DNA of 64,000 nucleotides. It comes from Candidatus Magnetocorallium paracelense (GTDB lineage Bacteria > Nitrospirota > Thermodesulfovibrionia > Thermodesulfovibrionales > Magnetobacteriaceae). The notes under the pieces were generated by a model that was not told where the DNA came from, ran no database searches, and worked only from the letters and a program-made list of their open reading frames with translations. The stretch spans positions 173,977 to 237,976 of the forward strand of contig JAREWP010000090.1 in NCBI GenBank assembly GCA_029001845.1, written 5' to 3'. Each line of letters starts with the position of its first letter. Positions within the stretch are counted from its first letter, which is position 1. A program made the translations under genes and the position numbers. Positions 54,291-63,990 of this stretch are shown here, one piece after another.

Positions 54291-55946
54291 CTAAATATTA
54301 TTCGTCCACTCCTTTTCGGCGCCTTTCTGATCCACTCTCAACTTGGCCAACTCTTTTTCATACTCATCTTTGCCCATTTTCCCGTCCACATATTCACTTC
54401 TGAGACGATCGATTTCTCTGGATGTTCTGGCCACGGACTCAGGTATCTTTGTCACTCTTTTCGCCGAGCCGGCCATCAGGTTTTCCACACCGTAAAAGGG
54501 GTGCCCGATTGACATGCCGTGACTGTCTATTATAAGCTCGCGAACCTGTTTGTCGTGATCGGACCCTCTTGCTTTAATCAGTGCGATGGCTCTTTTCATA
54601 TGGCCGTCAAGCTCAATATATTTTAAGAGAATGATATTATCGGTTGCAGTAGAAAGGTGAGTTTCCGTTATTTGGGAAACATCCAAAAGCGCAGTCGTGG
54701 TATTTGTCAGCATGGTGGTCACTTTTTTGCCCTTCAGATAAGCGTTTAGCCCTATTGTGAACTCACGAAATCTGTCGGGCGGATATATGCGCTCAAGAGC
54801 GGACAACGAGTCGATCACGAATCGATCGACATCGACTTCCTCGACAATATCTCGAAATCGTTTAAAGTGTTCCTCTGCTTTCAGCTCTTCCGGTACGGAT
54901 GTAAACAGCCGAATATTCCCTTTTTTCACCTCACCTCTCAAATCCCAGCCAAAGCTTTCGGCGTTTCTGTAAAGCTGCTCAGCGGATTCCTCAAAGGCTA
55001 TATAAATTCCCTTCTCCTTTTGACGAACCCCCTCCATAATAAAAGCCATTGCAGAAACTGTCTTTCCTGTCCCGGAGGCGCCGGTAACGAGATTTGTGGA
55101 GTTTTTGTAGATTCCTCCAAAAAGCATCTTATTGAGTCCCGGAATGCCGGAAGCAATTTTTTCATCTGAAGACATATGCCCTTTGTACGTGGGTCTTGGT
55201 CTTGGGAAGACATGCATGCCGTCTTCAAGCACTAACAGTGGCGTGTCCTGTGTTTCATGAGTCGTTCCCCTGAACTTGAGAATTTCAACGGAACGTTTTC
55301 TGTCGCCCCGGATCGTATCCAGATAATTATGAAGAAGGATCACATTGTCGGAAACAAACTCCTCTACGCCGAACCTTCCGATTTGTCCGTCCTTTTCCAG
55401 AATTCTCTCTGCCGTCAATATTGTCGTTACACCGACTCTTTTCAACTGCGAGCCTAACCTGTAGAGTTCATGACGAATCACGACCTGATCTCTGAACCTT
55501 GAAAATAATGCCGAAATGGAGTCAACGGATACTCTTTTGGCATTTACTTTCTTAACGGCATTCAGAACCCTTGATATAAAACCGCTCAAATCATAATCCC
55601 CTATTTCCACAGACTCGTCTTCAACAGGGGAGGCATCGACAAATAACAATTTTTTATCTTTAATTAATTGTTTTAAAGGCCAGCCAAAGCTGCTCATATT
55701 TTTTGTAATATCCTCAGGCGTCTCCTCAAAGGTGACAAACACACCGGGGTCGTTATTTTGAAGAATGCCTCCGATTAAGAATTCCATGGCAAACACCGTT
55801 TTGCCGGAACCGGAAGTGCCTGAAACAAGAGTTGTACGGCCTTTCGGTATGCCGCCATGGGCAATATCGTCAAAGCCCTCGATGCCTGTGGGAACTTTGG
55901 CGACTTGTACTTTTTTATTTTTCTTTATGGTGTCGGATATCTGCAT
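54291..55946 (-). CDS. kaiC: KaiC-type double RecA-like ATPase
   Basis: 551 residues with two KaiC domains. The first has Walker A GTSGSGKT (43-50) and catalytic Glu74-Glu75; the second has GASGTGKT (289-296) and Glu319-Glu320. The autophosphorylation region QITETHLSTATD carries Thr427, Ser432 and Thr433, matching Thr426, Ser431 and Thr432 of the Synechococcus protein. The last ~45 residues form a short charged helical tail (YVDGKMGKDEYEKEL) instead of the usual KaiC end. A full-length, apparently phosphorylatable KaiC in a non-photosynthetic context. AGGAGG precedes the start. Confidence 0.9.
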   Translation of the reverse strand: MQISDTIKKNKKVQVAKVPTGIEGFDDIAHGGIPKGRTTLVSGTSGSGKTVFAMEFLIGGILQNNDPGVFVTFEETPEDITKNMSSFGWPLKQLIKDKKLLFVDASPVEDESVEIGDYDLSGFISRVLNAVKKVNAKRVSVDSISALFSRFRDQVVIRHELYRLGSQLKRVGVTTILTAERILEKDGQIGRFGVEEFVSDNVILLHNYLDTIRGDRKRSVEILKFRGTTHETQDTPLLVLEDGMHVFPRPRPTYKGHMSSDEKIASGIPGLNKMLFGGIYKNSTNLVTGASGTGKTVSAMAFIMEGVRQKEKGIYIAFEESAEQLYRNAESFGWDLRGEVKKGNIRLFTSVPEELKAEEHFKRFRDIVEEVDVDRFVIDSLSALERIYPPDRFREFTIGLNAYLKGKKVTTMLTNTTTALLDVSQITETHLSTATDNIILLKYIELDGHMKRAIALIKARGSDHDKQVRELIIDSHGMSIGHPFYGVENLMAGSAKRVTKIPESVARTSREIDRLRSEYVDGKMGKDEYEKELAKLRVDQKGAEKEWTNNI

Positions 55947-56326
55947 TGTTACAAAATCCCTCCTTAATTTTTCTAAGAAAAACTGACTATTCGCCGGTAT
56001 TAACTATCTCTCTAACTGCTATGCACGAAATTTTTTGACAGGATTAACAGAATAAAACAAAATTTAATCCTGTCTTTCTTTATTTTAATGTTGTAAAACG
56101 ACAGTGCCTAACGTGTGATTTATAACTCACGAACAACTACTATAATCATATTTGTTATGTAAAAAAAACAAGTAAAATGTTATTTACTTTAACCGATAAT
56201 CAGTAAATTTAAATAAACAATCGGCATGTATTAAGCAACGTATGTGTTTTCTTGTAAAAGCTATGTAATAAAGCACAAAAAACAAGGCGCTATCGTAAAT
56301 TTTTCTTCTTACATGCTATAATCCAA

Positions 56327-56485
56327 AAAACAGCAGTCAGCTGTCAGCGATCAGCCTTCAGCCTGGGAAAGTATTGATGTTATGCCAATAATAAGCTTCA
56401 CCTAATGGGTGAATCTGTTTTGAACCATAAAGTGTTGCAATTATTAAAGAGCTGACAGCTGTTGGCTGACTGCTAAATGCTGTTT
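56327..56485 (+). repeat. Interspersed palindromic repeat E, copy B
   Basis: 159 bp: AAAACAGCAGTCAGCTGTCAGC ends pair with GCTGACAGCTG...GCTGACTGCTAAATGCTGTTT. The interior (ATGCCAATAATAAGCTTCAC, then TGTTTTGAACCAT) is nearly the same as in copy C at 63655, same orientation. It lies 35 bp before the gene at 56521. The rest of 55947-56520 contains no gene I can support. Confidence 0.75.
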
Positions 56486-56520
56486 AGGATAATTCGATAT
56501 AGATTTAAAAGGTTTATTGA

Positions 56521-57444
56521 ATGAATTGCTTCAAATATATATTTTCTACTCTATTTTTCATCACAACCATCGCACTCTGTGATATCAGCTCTGCTCTTGA
56601 GCACCATATCACATCCTCTGACGTCTATAGCAATGCAGATTTAATCGCAAGGGAGTTGGACCTTATTGGAAATCATTTCGGAATAACCGGCGCCATAACG
56701 CCAAGAGTTGTTGATACGAATCTGAAACCCCGTCATGTGTGGCAAAAGACCTATGAAGTGCTGGTAAAAATAAACATCCTCAGAAATAAGCATGATCTTC
56801 CCGTTATTGCCGTTAATTCAATTGAGCCCCTAAAACATATCCCTCCGGTACTTGTCTATGAACAGACAGAGCGTATAATAACGGAAGTTAAAATATTGAA
56901 GTTTAGATTGGGAATAAATAAGACTATAAAAAGAAACCAAAAGTTCTCCAACCGCTCTCCGATAGATGTTTTTAACAAACTTAATTATGTCTCGAACAGG
57001 CTAGATACTATAAACGGAGAGGCCTTTGCGCCTGCTCACGTTTTTGCTCAGGTCATGAGGATTCTTGATGACGTCAATCTGATTATCTACACATTAAACA
57101 TAGCGGACGATACAATTCCTCCCGGGAAAAAAGCGGACTCCACACCGGCTGACTCCTATGAAACCGCACTGGCTCTTTTAAAAGAAATACAGCGTCTTCA
57201 GTTGCCGGCGGCAATAGACAGAATTGACTTTTCGTCATTAAGAACCGATAATATCGTTCCAGGCGATGTTTTTGAAATGTCAATCATCGTACTGGCGGAA
57301 TTACAAACAATAAAGGCGTACCTTGGGCTCAGGCACTCATTTACTCCACCGGCCAAATATTATGAAAGGAAAGTACCCGGAGATGTTCAACAAATATTAG
57401 GCTGGGCTTTAAGGAGACTAAAACTGATAAAGTCGTTGGATTGA
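56521..57444 (+). CDS. Periplasmic alpha-helical repeat protein
   Basis: 307 residues with a signal peptide (cleaved near SSALE). The mature part consists of about seven or eight degenerate repeats of ~37 residues in which a P-x-x-V-F/W/Y start is followed by a helix ending in I-x-x-L-x-I-x-x-x-x-L-G-I (LIARELDLIGNHFGI, LKEIQRLQLP, VLAELQTIKAYLGL). It has no catalytic motif. It lies 70 bp before the giant hybrid kinase, so it may be the kinase's periplasmic ligand-binding partner; this is inferred from position. Confidence 0.7.
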   Translation: MNCFKYIFSTLFFITTIALCDISSALEHHITSSDVYSNADLIARELDLIGNHFGITGAITPRVVDTNLKPRHVWQKTYEVLVKINILRNKHDLPVIAVNSIEPLKHIPPVLVYEQTERIITEVKILKFRLGINKTIKRNQKFSNRSPIDVFNKLNYVSNRLDTINGEAFAPAHVFAQVMRILDDVNLIIYTLNIADDTIPPGKKADSTPADSYETALALLKEIQRLQLPAAIDRIDFSSLRTDNIVPGDVFEMSIIVLAELQTIKAYLGLRHSFTPPAKYYERKVPGDVQQILGWALRRLKLIKSLD

Positions 57445-57514
57445 CGGAAAATCGAAGGGCTGTTTTATCTCATTCTATTCTCTGATCTCAGATCACTGAT
57501 AACAGATATAAGTT

Positions 57515-60500
57515 ATGATTTCAAAAAACTCATTTTATAAAAAAGGCATCAGAAGGAAGCTTATTATCCTTTTGACTACCATTACATTTTTTTCCGTTTC
57601 CACAGTGGGATATTTCGGATACAGAAGCGCATCAAAAGCATACTATGAGAATATGACGATATCCAACAAGGAGAAAATCTTCGATATTGCAGACGATATC
57701 GACCACTTTTTAAGCCGGATACCAAAAGATCTAAGATTTCTGACCGATAATCACGCCTTAAACAGATACATTCAATGGGATGAAATAGGTGAAGATCATA
57801 AGGCCGGACAGTGGTACAGAAGAACAATTACAACATTCAGTTCATTTATAAAAGCAAGGAAAATTTATAAACGCCTCCAATTCTTCTCAGCAGACAGCAG
57901 TGAGCACATCAGAATAAATTATGATAATAGTGCCGAGCAGGCATTAATAAGTCCTCGTGCGCTTCTGAGAGATAAAAATGAAACGCCTTTTATAGAGGCT
58001 GCTTTCGGTAGCGGCAAAGAGAAAGTTACTTCATCGGATATACTCTTACATGAAGAAGAGGGGGTAATACAAAAACCTTACACACCTGTCATACATTATG
58101 CATCCCCTGTTATCGACAGAAACAATATAAATAAAGGCGTTATTGTGTTGACTGTTTATGCAGAGGGGTTTCTGAAGCTTATAGAGAGAGAAGACACGAT
58201 GGATACTTATAACGAGACTGTAAGAAGACATATACACCTCATAGACAAAGAGGGGTTTTATCTGGCTCACCATGACAGCAAAAAACTCTTTGGCGAGCAA
58301 TCGAGACACGATATGAATCTTAAGCAGGATTCACCTGCTCTGTATGAAGCCATAACATCGAGCACTGACGATATGGTTTCTGTTGATGGTGTCATTTCCA
58401 GCTTTAAACGTATTTACCCCCATGATGACAGCAAAGATATTTATTGGTTTTTGTACAGTGAAACAGACGAGAGTGAAGCACTTGTAAAACTCCGTGGTCT
58501 GACACTTATCTTTCTTATTATTTTACTGTCAGTGCTTACTTTCATTTTTTTTGTAACCAGAAGATTCTTCAGACAAATTGTCCCGCCTCTCCTTTTTGTA
58601 ACGGATAAATTAAAAAAGCTCTCTCAAGGCGAGATAGACGGAGAAACAATCGTGTATAAAGCAGACGATGAAATAAGCGATATGCTTACCTCCTATTATC
58701 AACTTCAACAAAATATAACGTTAACGATTAAGCATGCCCATACAATAGCATCGGGGGATTATACCTCCAATATCCGCCCTCTTTCAGAAAAAGATGAACT
58801 TGGAACGGCGCTTCTTAATATGACAGAAACACTTCGACAACTTTCCGATATCGCTCAATTAGTGGCTCAGGGCGATTACTCGATTGAGATTCTGGTTAAG
58901 AGCGATAAAGATTTTCTCGGTAAGTCCATAAATTTGATGATCGACAACCTGCAGAAAATCACCGAAATTGCAAAGGCCATTGCTCTGGGAGATTTTTCAA
59001 AACAAATCGTGACAAGGGGTGAAAAAGATGTGCTGGGGAACTCCATCAACCTGATGATCTCTACACTGAGAGATGTCGTGGACCAGGCGAACCACATCGC
59101 CACAGGCGACTACACGATTCGAATAGAACCTAAAAGCGACAAAGACGAGCTCGCCATTACCCTGCGCGCCATGACTGAAAAACTTATCGAAGGCAGACAG
59201 TTTAATAAAGAGCAGACATGGCTGAAAGACGGGATCAATGAGTTAAAAAACAACCTTACCGGCGCCTTTGACAAAGACGAGATAGCCCGAAGAGCGCTCG
59301 CTTTTATTTCCGAATATACAAACTCGGCAGTGGGCGCACTTTATCTTTACGAAAAAAATGAAGAGCTTTTAAGGCAGCATGCCTCATACGCCTTTGTCGA
59401 AAGGAAGGCGCTGTCCGATACTTTCAAACTCGGAGAAGGCGTGGTTGGTCAGGTTGCGCTTCAACGGACGCCTATACTCCTAAAAAATATCAAAAGAGAT
59501 CATCTTGTCATTTCCACCGGTACGACAAACGAACCGCCGTTAAATACCTATACCTACCCGCTGCTTGACAAAGACGAATTAACAGGGGTGATAGAACTGG
59601 GTTCCCACGAGGAGTTTGGAGAACTTAAACAGGATTTTCTGAACACCTCCGTCGGAGTCGTGACAACAAGCATCTCCCTTGCAATACAGTCAGCCAAAGT
59701 AAGGGAGCTCCTGGAAGCATCGCAGAGAGCGAACGAAGAGCTCCAGGTCAGAGGCGAGGAACTGGAATCGGCCAACACAGAACTTGAAGAACAGAGGGAG
59801 CAGCTCGAGATTCAGACTCTTGAGCTTAAGGAAAAGAATGAAAAGCTGCTTATGACCAGAGAGGAACTTAACAAGAGAGCAAAAGAGGTTGAGATCGCCA
59901 GTAAATACAAATCCGAGTTTATGGCTAACATGTCTCACGAACTTAGAACGCCTTTGAATTCGATTATTTTGATATCCAAGATAATGAGCGACAATAAAAA
60001 CGGAAAATTCAGTGATGACGATGTGAAAAAGCTCAAAGTCGTCCATTCTTCAGGTGAGGAGCTCTTGAGGCTTATAAACGACCTCCTTGATCTCTCAAAG
60101 ATTGAATCAGGTAAAATGACCCTCAATATTGAAAAAATTCATACAAGCGAACTGACTGATTCACTGTTCGGATTTTTCGAACAGACGGCTAGGGAGAAGG
60201 GATTGAAATTCGAAATCGTCGATCGTCTCAAAGGGACAATCGAAACCGATTCCGAAAAGTTATCCCAAATATTAAGAAATCTTCTTTCCAATGCCTTTAA
60301 ATTTACCAACAAAGGTTCTGTTGATTTAATTCTGGATAAAAATGACGATCCTGCCATGCCTGTAAAAATAACGGTGAAGGATACAGGCATCGGCATACCC
60401 GAGGAAAAACAGACAATCATATTTAACGCCTTTCAACAGCTCGACGGCTCTATTAGCAGGCAGTACGGAGGCACGGGGCTTGGTTTATCTATCAGCCGGA

Positions 60501-61864
60501 GCCTGATATCTCTTCTTAAAGGCAGAATAGAACTAAAAAGTGAAACAGGAGCCGGCAGTGAATTCAGTGTTTACATTCCTCTTGCCGTCACAGATTCAGA
60601 CGACTCGGTGGAAAGAGAGAGGGAATACGCCAAATCGAATGATTCTATAATCAATCCCGTGAATGATGACAGAGAGGATCTCCCCGGATCGGACAAAGCC
60701 ATATTAATTATTGACGATGACAGGGGATTTTGCGAGTTCATTAAAGAGTATGTACATAAAATAGATTTCAAAGTACTCATTGCTTTAACAGGCGAAGAAG
60801 GAATCGCTTTGGCCCGCAGGTATATACCGGCGGGGATCATATTAGACCTCGGCCTGCCCGATATGAGCGGTATTGACCTGCTCCGTGAGTTGAAGTCGCA
60901 GCCGCTGACTGCCAACATCCCAGTACATATTGTCTCTGCAAGGGATTATGATCCGCTGTTTAAAGATCTTGGGGCTCTTGGTTTCACGCAAAAGCCTGTT
61001 GTCTACGAAACTATTGAAAAAATAATCGATAATATCTCCGGTTTAACAGACACCAGAGGACAGTGCATCCTTGTCGTGGAGGACGACGAGGTTCAGAGAG
61101 AGCATATTCTGGAAATGGTAAGGAAAAAAAGTATTGAAACCCGAGGTGTGTCGTCGACGAAAGAGGCGATAGAAGAGATTCGTAACGGATGTTACGGAAC
61201 GGTTATTGTCGACCTTCATCTCAAAGAGAGTAACGGACTGCAACTGTGCCGTTATATTAAAGAAAATAGTCCGAACGTACCTGTCATTATATACACAGCC
61301 AGGGAGCTTCCTGAGGAAGAAGAGGCTGAGTTAAAAAAACTGGCAGACAGTATTATCGCCAAGACAGTAACTTCCGACAGAAGGCTGAGCGAAGAGCTTG
61401 ATATATTTCTTCACAGAGTAAGTAATAACGATTACCAATCCGCACCGGCATGCGTAAGTGAAAGTGGAAAAGCCTTCTCCAATAAAAAGTTGCTAATAGT
61501 TGACGACGATCCCAAAAATATTTTTGTTATTTCCTCTGCTCTTGAAGATGAAGGCGCGGCCACACTCCACGCACTTAACGGCAAAAAGGCCCTTGACATA
61601 TTAAAATCCAATAAAGATATCGACCTCATTCTCATGGACATAATGATGCCTGTCATGGACGGTTATGAAACGATCGGTCATATAAGGAGAGATAAGCAAT
61701 ACGATCACATCCCCATCATCGCTCTCACTGCCAAAGCAATGAAAGAAGATAAACAGAAATGCATTGCCGCGGGAGCGGACGACTATATAATGAAACCGGT
61801 TAATTACGATATTTTAGTAAGAATAATAAAGGCATGGCTGGGGAAAGGGGAGGGGGATAGTTGA
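57515..61864 (+). CDS. Giant hybrid histidine kinase (Cache-HAMP array-GAF-HK-3 REC)
   Basis: 1449 residues. Transmembrane helices at about 16-36 and 332-352 enclose a periplasmic dCache-like domain. Four consecutive HAMP-like units follow, recognisable by repeated ASGDYT, AQGDYS, ALGDFS and ATGDYT with downstream SDKDxLG or similar. A GAF domain (about 600-735), a long coiled coil, HisKA with His808 (MSHELRTPLN) and HATPase domain precede three receivers with Asp1111 (ILDLGLPDMSG), Asp1233 (IVDLHLKESNG) and Asp1375 (LMDIMMPVMDG). It has no Hpt, so an external transmitter is expected. It shares its operon with a periplasmic protein and a CheB-CheR fusion. Confidence 0.92.
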   Translation: MISKNSFYKKGIRRKLIILLTTITFFSVSTVGYFGYRSASKAYYENMTISNKEKIFDIADDIDHFLSRIPKDLRFLTDNHALNRYIQWDEIGEDHKAGQWYRRTITTFSSFIKARKIYKRLQFFSADSSEHIRINYDNSAEQALISPRALLRDKNETPFIEAAFGSGKEKVTSSDILLHEEEGVIQKPYTPVIHYASPVIDRNNINKGVIVLTVYAEGFLKLIEREDTMDTYNETVRRHIHLIDKEGFYLAHHDSKKLFGEQSRHDMNLKQDSPALYEAITSSTDDMVSVDGVISSFKRIYPHDDSKDIYWFLYSETDESEALVKLRGLTLIFLIILLSVLTFIFFVTRRFFRQIVPPLLFVTDKLKKLSQGEIDGETIVYKADDEISDMLTSYYQLQQNITLTIKHAHTIASGDYTSNIRPLSEKDELGTALLNMTETLRQLSDIAQLVAQGDYSIEILVKSDKDFLGKSINLMIDNLQKITEIAKAIALGDFSKQIVTRGEKDVLGNSINLMISTLRDVVDQANHIATGDYTIRIEPKSDKDELAITLRAMTEKLIEGRQFNKEQTWLKDGINELKNNLTGAFDKDEIARRALAFISEYTNSAVGALYLYEKNEELLRQHASYAFVERKALSDTFKLGEGVVGQVALQRTPILLKNIKRDHLVISTGTTNEPPLNTYTYPLLDKDELTGVIELGSHEEFGELKQDFLNTSVGVVTTSISLAIQSAKVRELLEASQRANEELQVRGEELESANTELEEQREQLEIQTLELKEKNEKLLMTREELNKRAKEVEIASKYKSEFMANMSHELRTPLNSIILISKIMSDNKNGKFSDDDVKKLKVVHSSGEELLRLINDLLDLSKIESGKMTLNIEKIHTSELTDSLFGFFEQTAREKGLKFEIVDRLKGTIETDSEKLSQILRNLLSNAFKFTNKGSVDLILDKNDDPAMPVKITVKDTGIGIPEEKQTIIFNAFQQLDGSISRQYGGTGLGLSISRSLISLLKGRIELKSETGAGSEFSVYIPLAVTDSDDSVEREREYAKSNDSIINPVNDDREDLPGSDKAILIIDDDRGFCEFIKEYVHKIDFKVLIALTGEEGIALARRYIPAGIILDLGLPDMSGIDLLRELKSQPLTANIPVHIVSARDYDPLFKDLGALGFTQKPVVYETIEKIIDNISGLTDTRGQCILVVEDDEVQREHILEMVRKKSIETRGVSSTKEAIEEIRNGCYGTVIVDLHLKESNGLQLCRYIKENSPNVPVIIYTARELPEEEEAELKKLADSIIAKTVTSDRRLSEELDIFLHRVSNNDYQSAPACVSESGKAFSNKKLLIVDDDPKNIFVISSALEDEGAATLHALNGKKALDILKSNKDIDLILMDIMMPVMDGYETIGHIRRDKQYDHIPIIALTAKAMKEDKQKCIAAGADDYIMKPVNYDILVRIIKAWLGKGEGDS

Positions 61865-61933
61865 TGGTTGATAGCTGATGGCTGTTTTCAGCTTTAAAGT
61901 CTCCAGGCTTCATTTTAATATATCTGTAAAGAA

Positions 61934-63625
61934 GTGAGTATACATGTACATGATAATCAGGATGTCAGGCAACTGGTGGTTAAGGGGAGCCTCTCTACAG
62001 CAGGAGAGCAGTCTTTGTTTAGAGAGGCTGTTAAGGGAAAACACCGATCTCTTGAGATAGACTTTATCGACGCCAGATTTCTCCCTGTCGACATTATCGA
62101 CACGCTCGCTGCTCTACGGAGACAATACTCCCGTGAAAATCTTAAAATTCACACCTGCTACAGGATTTTGACATCTTACCTTCGACGGATTCATATAAGC
62201 AACTCCCTGTTACAGGAAAAAAAGACGACCTCACCCTCATTACATACAAATATAGGCATTATAGCAATGGGCGGTTCTGCAGGCAGTCTGGAAAAAATCA
62301 TTTCTGTCATTAAAAGAATCCCTTTGTCCGACATCACAATGTTTATAATTCAGCATATTGGCGAGGGAGGAAATCGCATACTCGATAAATTACTACAGTC
62401 ACATACGCCCTATAAGGTCTTATACGCCGCTCCCGATGTTTTGATTCAAAAAAGAACACTATATATCGCCCCTCCGGGATACCACACAATTGTTGTTGGC
62501 GACTACATATATCTGACTCAGGAGGAGAGAGTGAATTATTCGAGGCCTTCCATTGATGTATTGTTCGAATCCCTCTCTATTCAGTACGGCCCGGAGCTTA
62601 TGACCATTCTTTTTTGCGGATATGGCAGAGACGGAACAACTACCATGAAAAGTGTAAAAGAGAATAACTCTACAGTTATAGTAGAAACTCCCGATGAATG
62701 CGAAGCCGGAGAGATTCCGGAAAATGCCATTTTAGGAGGAGCATATGACTATATTATGTCCTGCAATGAAATCTCGGAATATATATCGTCGGTTCTTGAG
62801 TCTAATGAAATAAGCGCAGAGGAGAAACTAAATCAGTTTCTTGCTTCCATATACGATACATACGGCTATGATTTCAGGGATTATCAACGGGATACTCTAA
62901 AGAGACGCATTGGCGCGTCTATGGCGAATGAGAATTTTGACTCCTTTGACGCCTTTAAATTCTCTGTGCTCTCGAAAAGAGAATCCTTTGAGAGACTTTT
63001 TTACGATTTTTCCATCAATACAACTACATTTTTCCGAAATCCCCTATCCTTCAAAATGCTCCGTGATGATATTCTTCCATATCTGGCCTCTTATCACCAT
63101 ATAAAAATCTGGTGCGCCGGTTGTTCCAGCGGAGAAGAAGCCTATTCCGTTTCTATTATCCTGAAGGAACTGGGACTTCTGAAAAAGAGCAGGATATACG
63201 CAACGGATTTCAATACGATTATCCTTGAAAACGCGAAAAACGGCATCTTCCCTAGGGACTACCTGAATCTTAACGAAAACAACTATATTCAAAGCGGCGG
63301 AGAGAAGACGTTTAGCGACTACTTTGAAATTAACAAAGGCTATGTAAAAATAGAGGAGACGTTAAAAGAGCGAATTCTCTTTTTCAATCACAGTCTGGTC
63401 TCTGACGGTGTGTTTAATGAATTTCAACTGATCATATGCAGAAATGTCTTAATATATTTTAATAAAAACCTGCAAAACAGAGTTCTCGAACTTTTTAAGG
63501 ATTCGCTGGACATGAGCGGATTTCTCATGCTTGGAGAAAGCGAAAACATTCTCCCCGGCGGCGAAAATGATTTCTTCAACCCCTATAACTCAAAAAACAG
63601 AATTTATAAGAAATCTTTTTTATAG
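61934..63625 (+). CDS. STAS-CheB-CheR fusion
   Basis: 563 residues from GTG. Residues 1-95 look like a STAS domain (LVVKGSLSTAGEQSLFREAV, LEIDFIDARFL). The CheB methylesterase domain (about 105-290) keeps its triad Ser115 (GGSAGS), His141 (IQHI) and Asp233 (GYGRDGT) but lacks a receiver. The CheR domain (about 298-563) has TTFFRNP, WCAGCSSGEEAYS and ATDFN. It would add and remove methyl groups on receptor glutamates, with the STAS part perhaps docking to the hybrid-kinase complex. Last gene of the three-gene cluster. Confidence 0.88.
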   Translation: MSIHVHDNQDVRQLVVKGSLSTAGEQSLFREAVKGKHRSLEIDFIDARFLPVDIIDTLAALRRQYSRENLKIHTCYRILTSYLRRIHISNSLLQEKKTTSPSLHTNIGIIAMGGSAGSLEKIISVIKRIPLSDITMFIIQHIGEGGNRILDKLLQSHTPYKVLYAAPDVLIQKRTLYIAPPGYHTIVVGDYIYLTQEERVNYSRPSIDVLFESLSIQYGPELMTILFCGYGRDGTTTMKSVKENNSTVIVETPDECEAGEIPENAILGGAYDYIMSCNEISEYISSVLESNEISAEEKLNQFLASIYDTYGYDFRDYQRDTLKRRIGASMANENFDSFDAFKFSVLSKRESFERLFYDFSINTTTFFRNPLSFKMLRDDILPYLASYHHIKIWCAGCSSGEEAYSVSIILKELGLLKKSRIYATDFNTIILENAKNGIFPRDYLNLNENNYIQSGGEKTFSDYFEINKGYVKIEETLKERILFFNHSLVSDGVFNEFQLIICRNVLIYFNKNLQNRVLELFKDSLDMSGFLMLGESENILPGGENDFFNPYNSKNRIYKKSFL

Positions 63626-63654
63626 CGGAAGTTCCATCATAAGAGTTTATTTAA

Positions 63655-63803
63655 AAAACAGCAGTCAGGTGTCAGCGGTCAGCTTTCAGCTAAGGAAAGA
63701 ATTAATGCTATGCCAATAATAAGCTTCACCTAATCTGTTTTGAACCATGAAGTGTTGCGATTAAAGAGCTGATAGCTGATAGCTGATGGCTAAATGCTGT
63801 TTT
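63655..63803 (+). repeat. Interspersed palindromic repeat E, copy C
   Basis: 149 bp with the same ends and interior (ATGCCAATAATAAGCTTCAC, TGTTTTGAACCAT) as copy B, in the same orientation. A run of AGCTGATAGCTGATAGCTGA sits before its right end. Copies B and C bracket the genes at 56521-63625. Confidence 0.75.
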
Positions 63804-63850
63804 AGTCGCTTATAAATGAAATTGTGGGCAAAAAAGCACTAATATTTTTG
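63801..63850 (+). repeat. Interspersed repeat F, copy 3
   Basis: TTTTAGTCGCTTATAAATGA, continuing AATTG and ending CTAATATTTTT, immediately after repeat E copy C; matches 27124-27172 and 53814-53863. Confidence 0.5.
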
Positions 63851-63941
63851 ATTGTCACAGTTTTAGCTTTTATTTATAAGGCTTTTAAGCATATAGAAAT
63901 ATGCGCTGACTTTTTAAAATAAAGCTGCGAAAGCAGCGATT

Positions 63942-63990
63942 TACTCCCTCTCCCCTTTTGAAGGGTGAGAGGGTTGGGGTGAGGGGGTGC
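63942..63990. repeat. CTCCCTCTCCCC...GGTGAGGGGG repeat
   Basis: A short palindrome-like repeat of a kind frequent in many genomes; degenerate relatives are near 7250-7275 and 17260-17295. Nothing else is visible up to the window edge. Confidence 0.5.
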
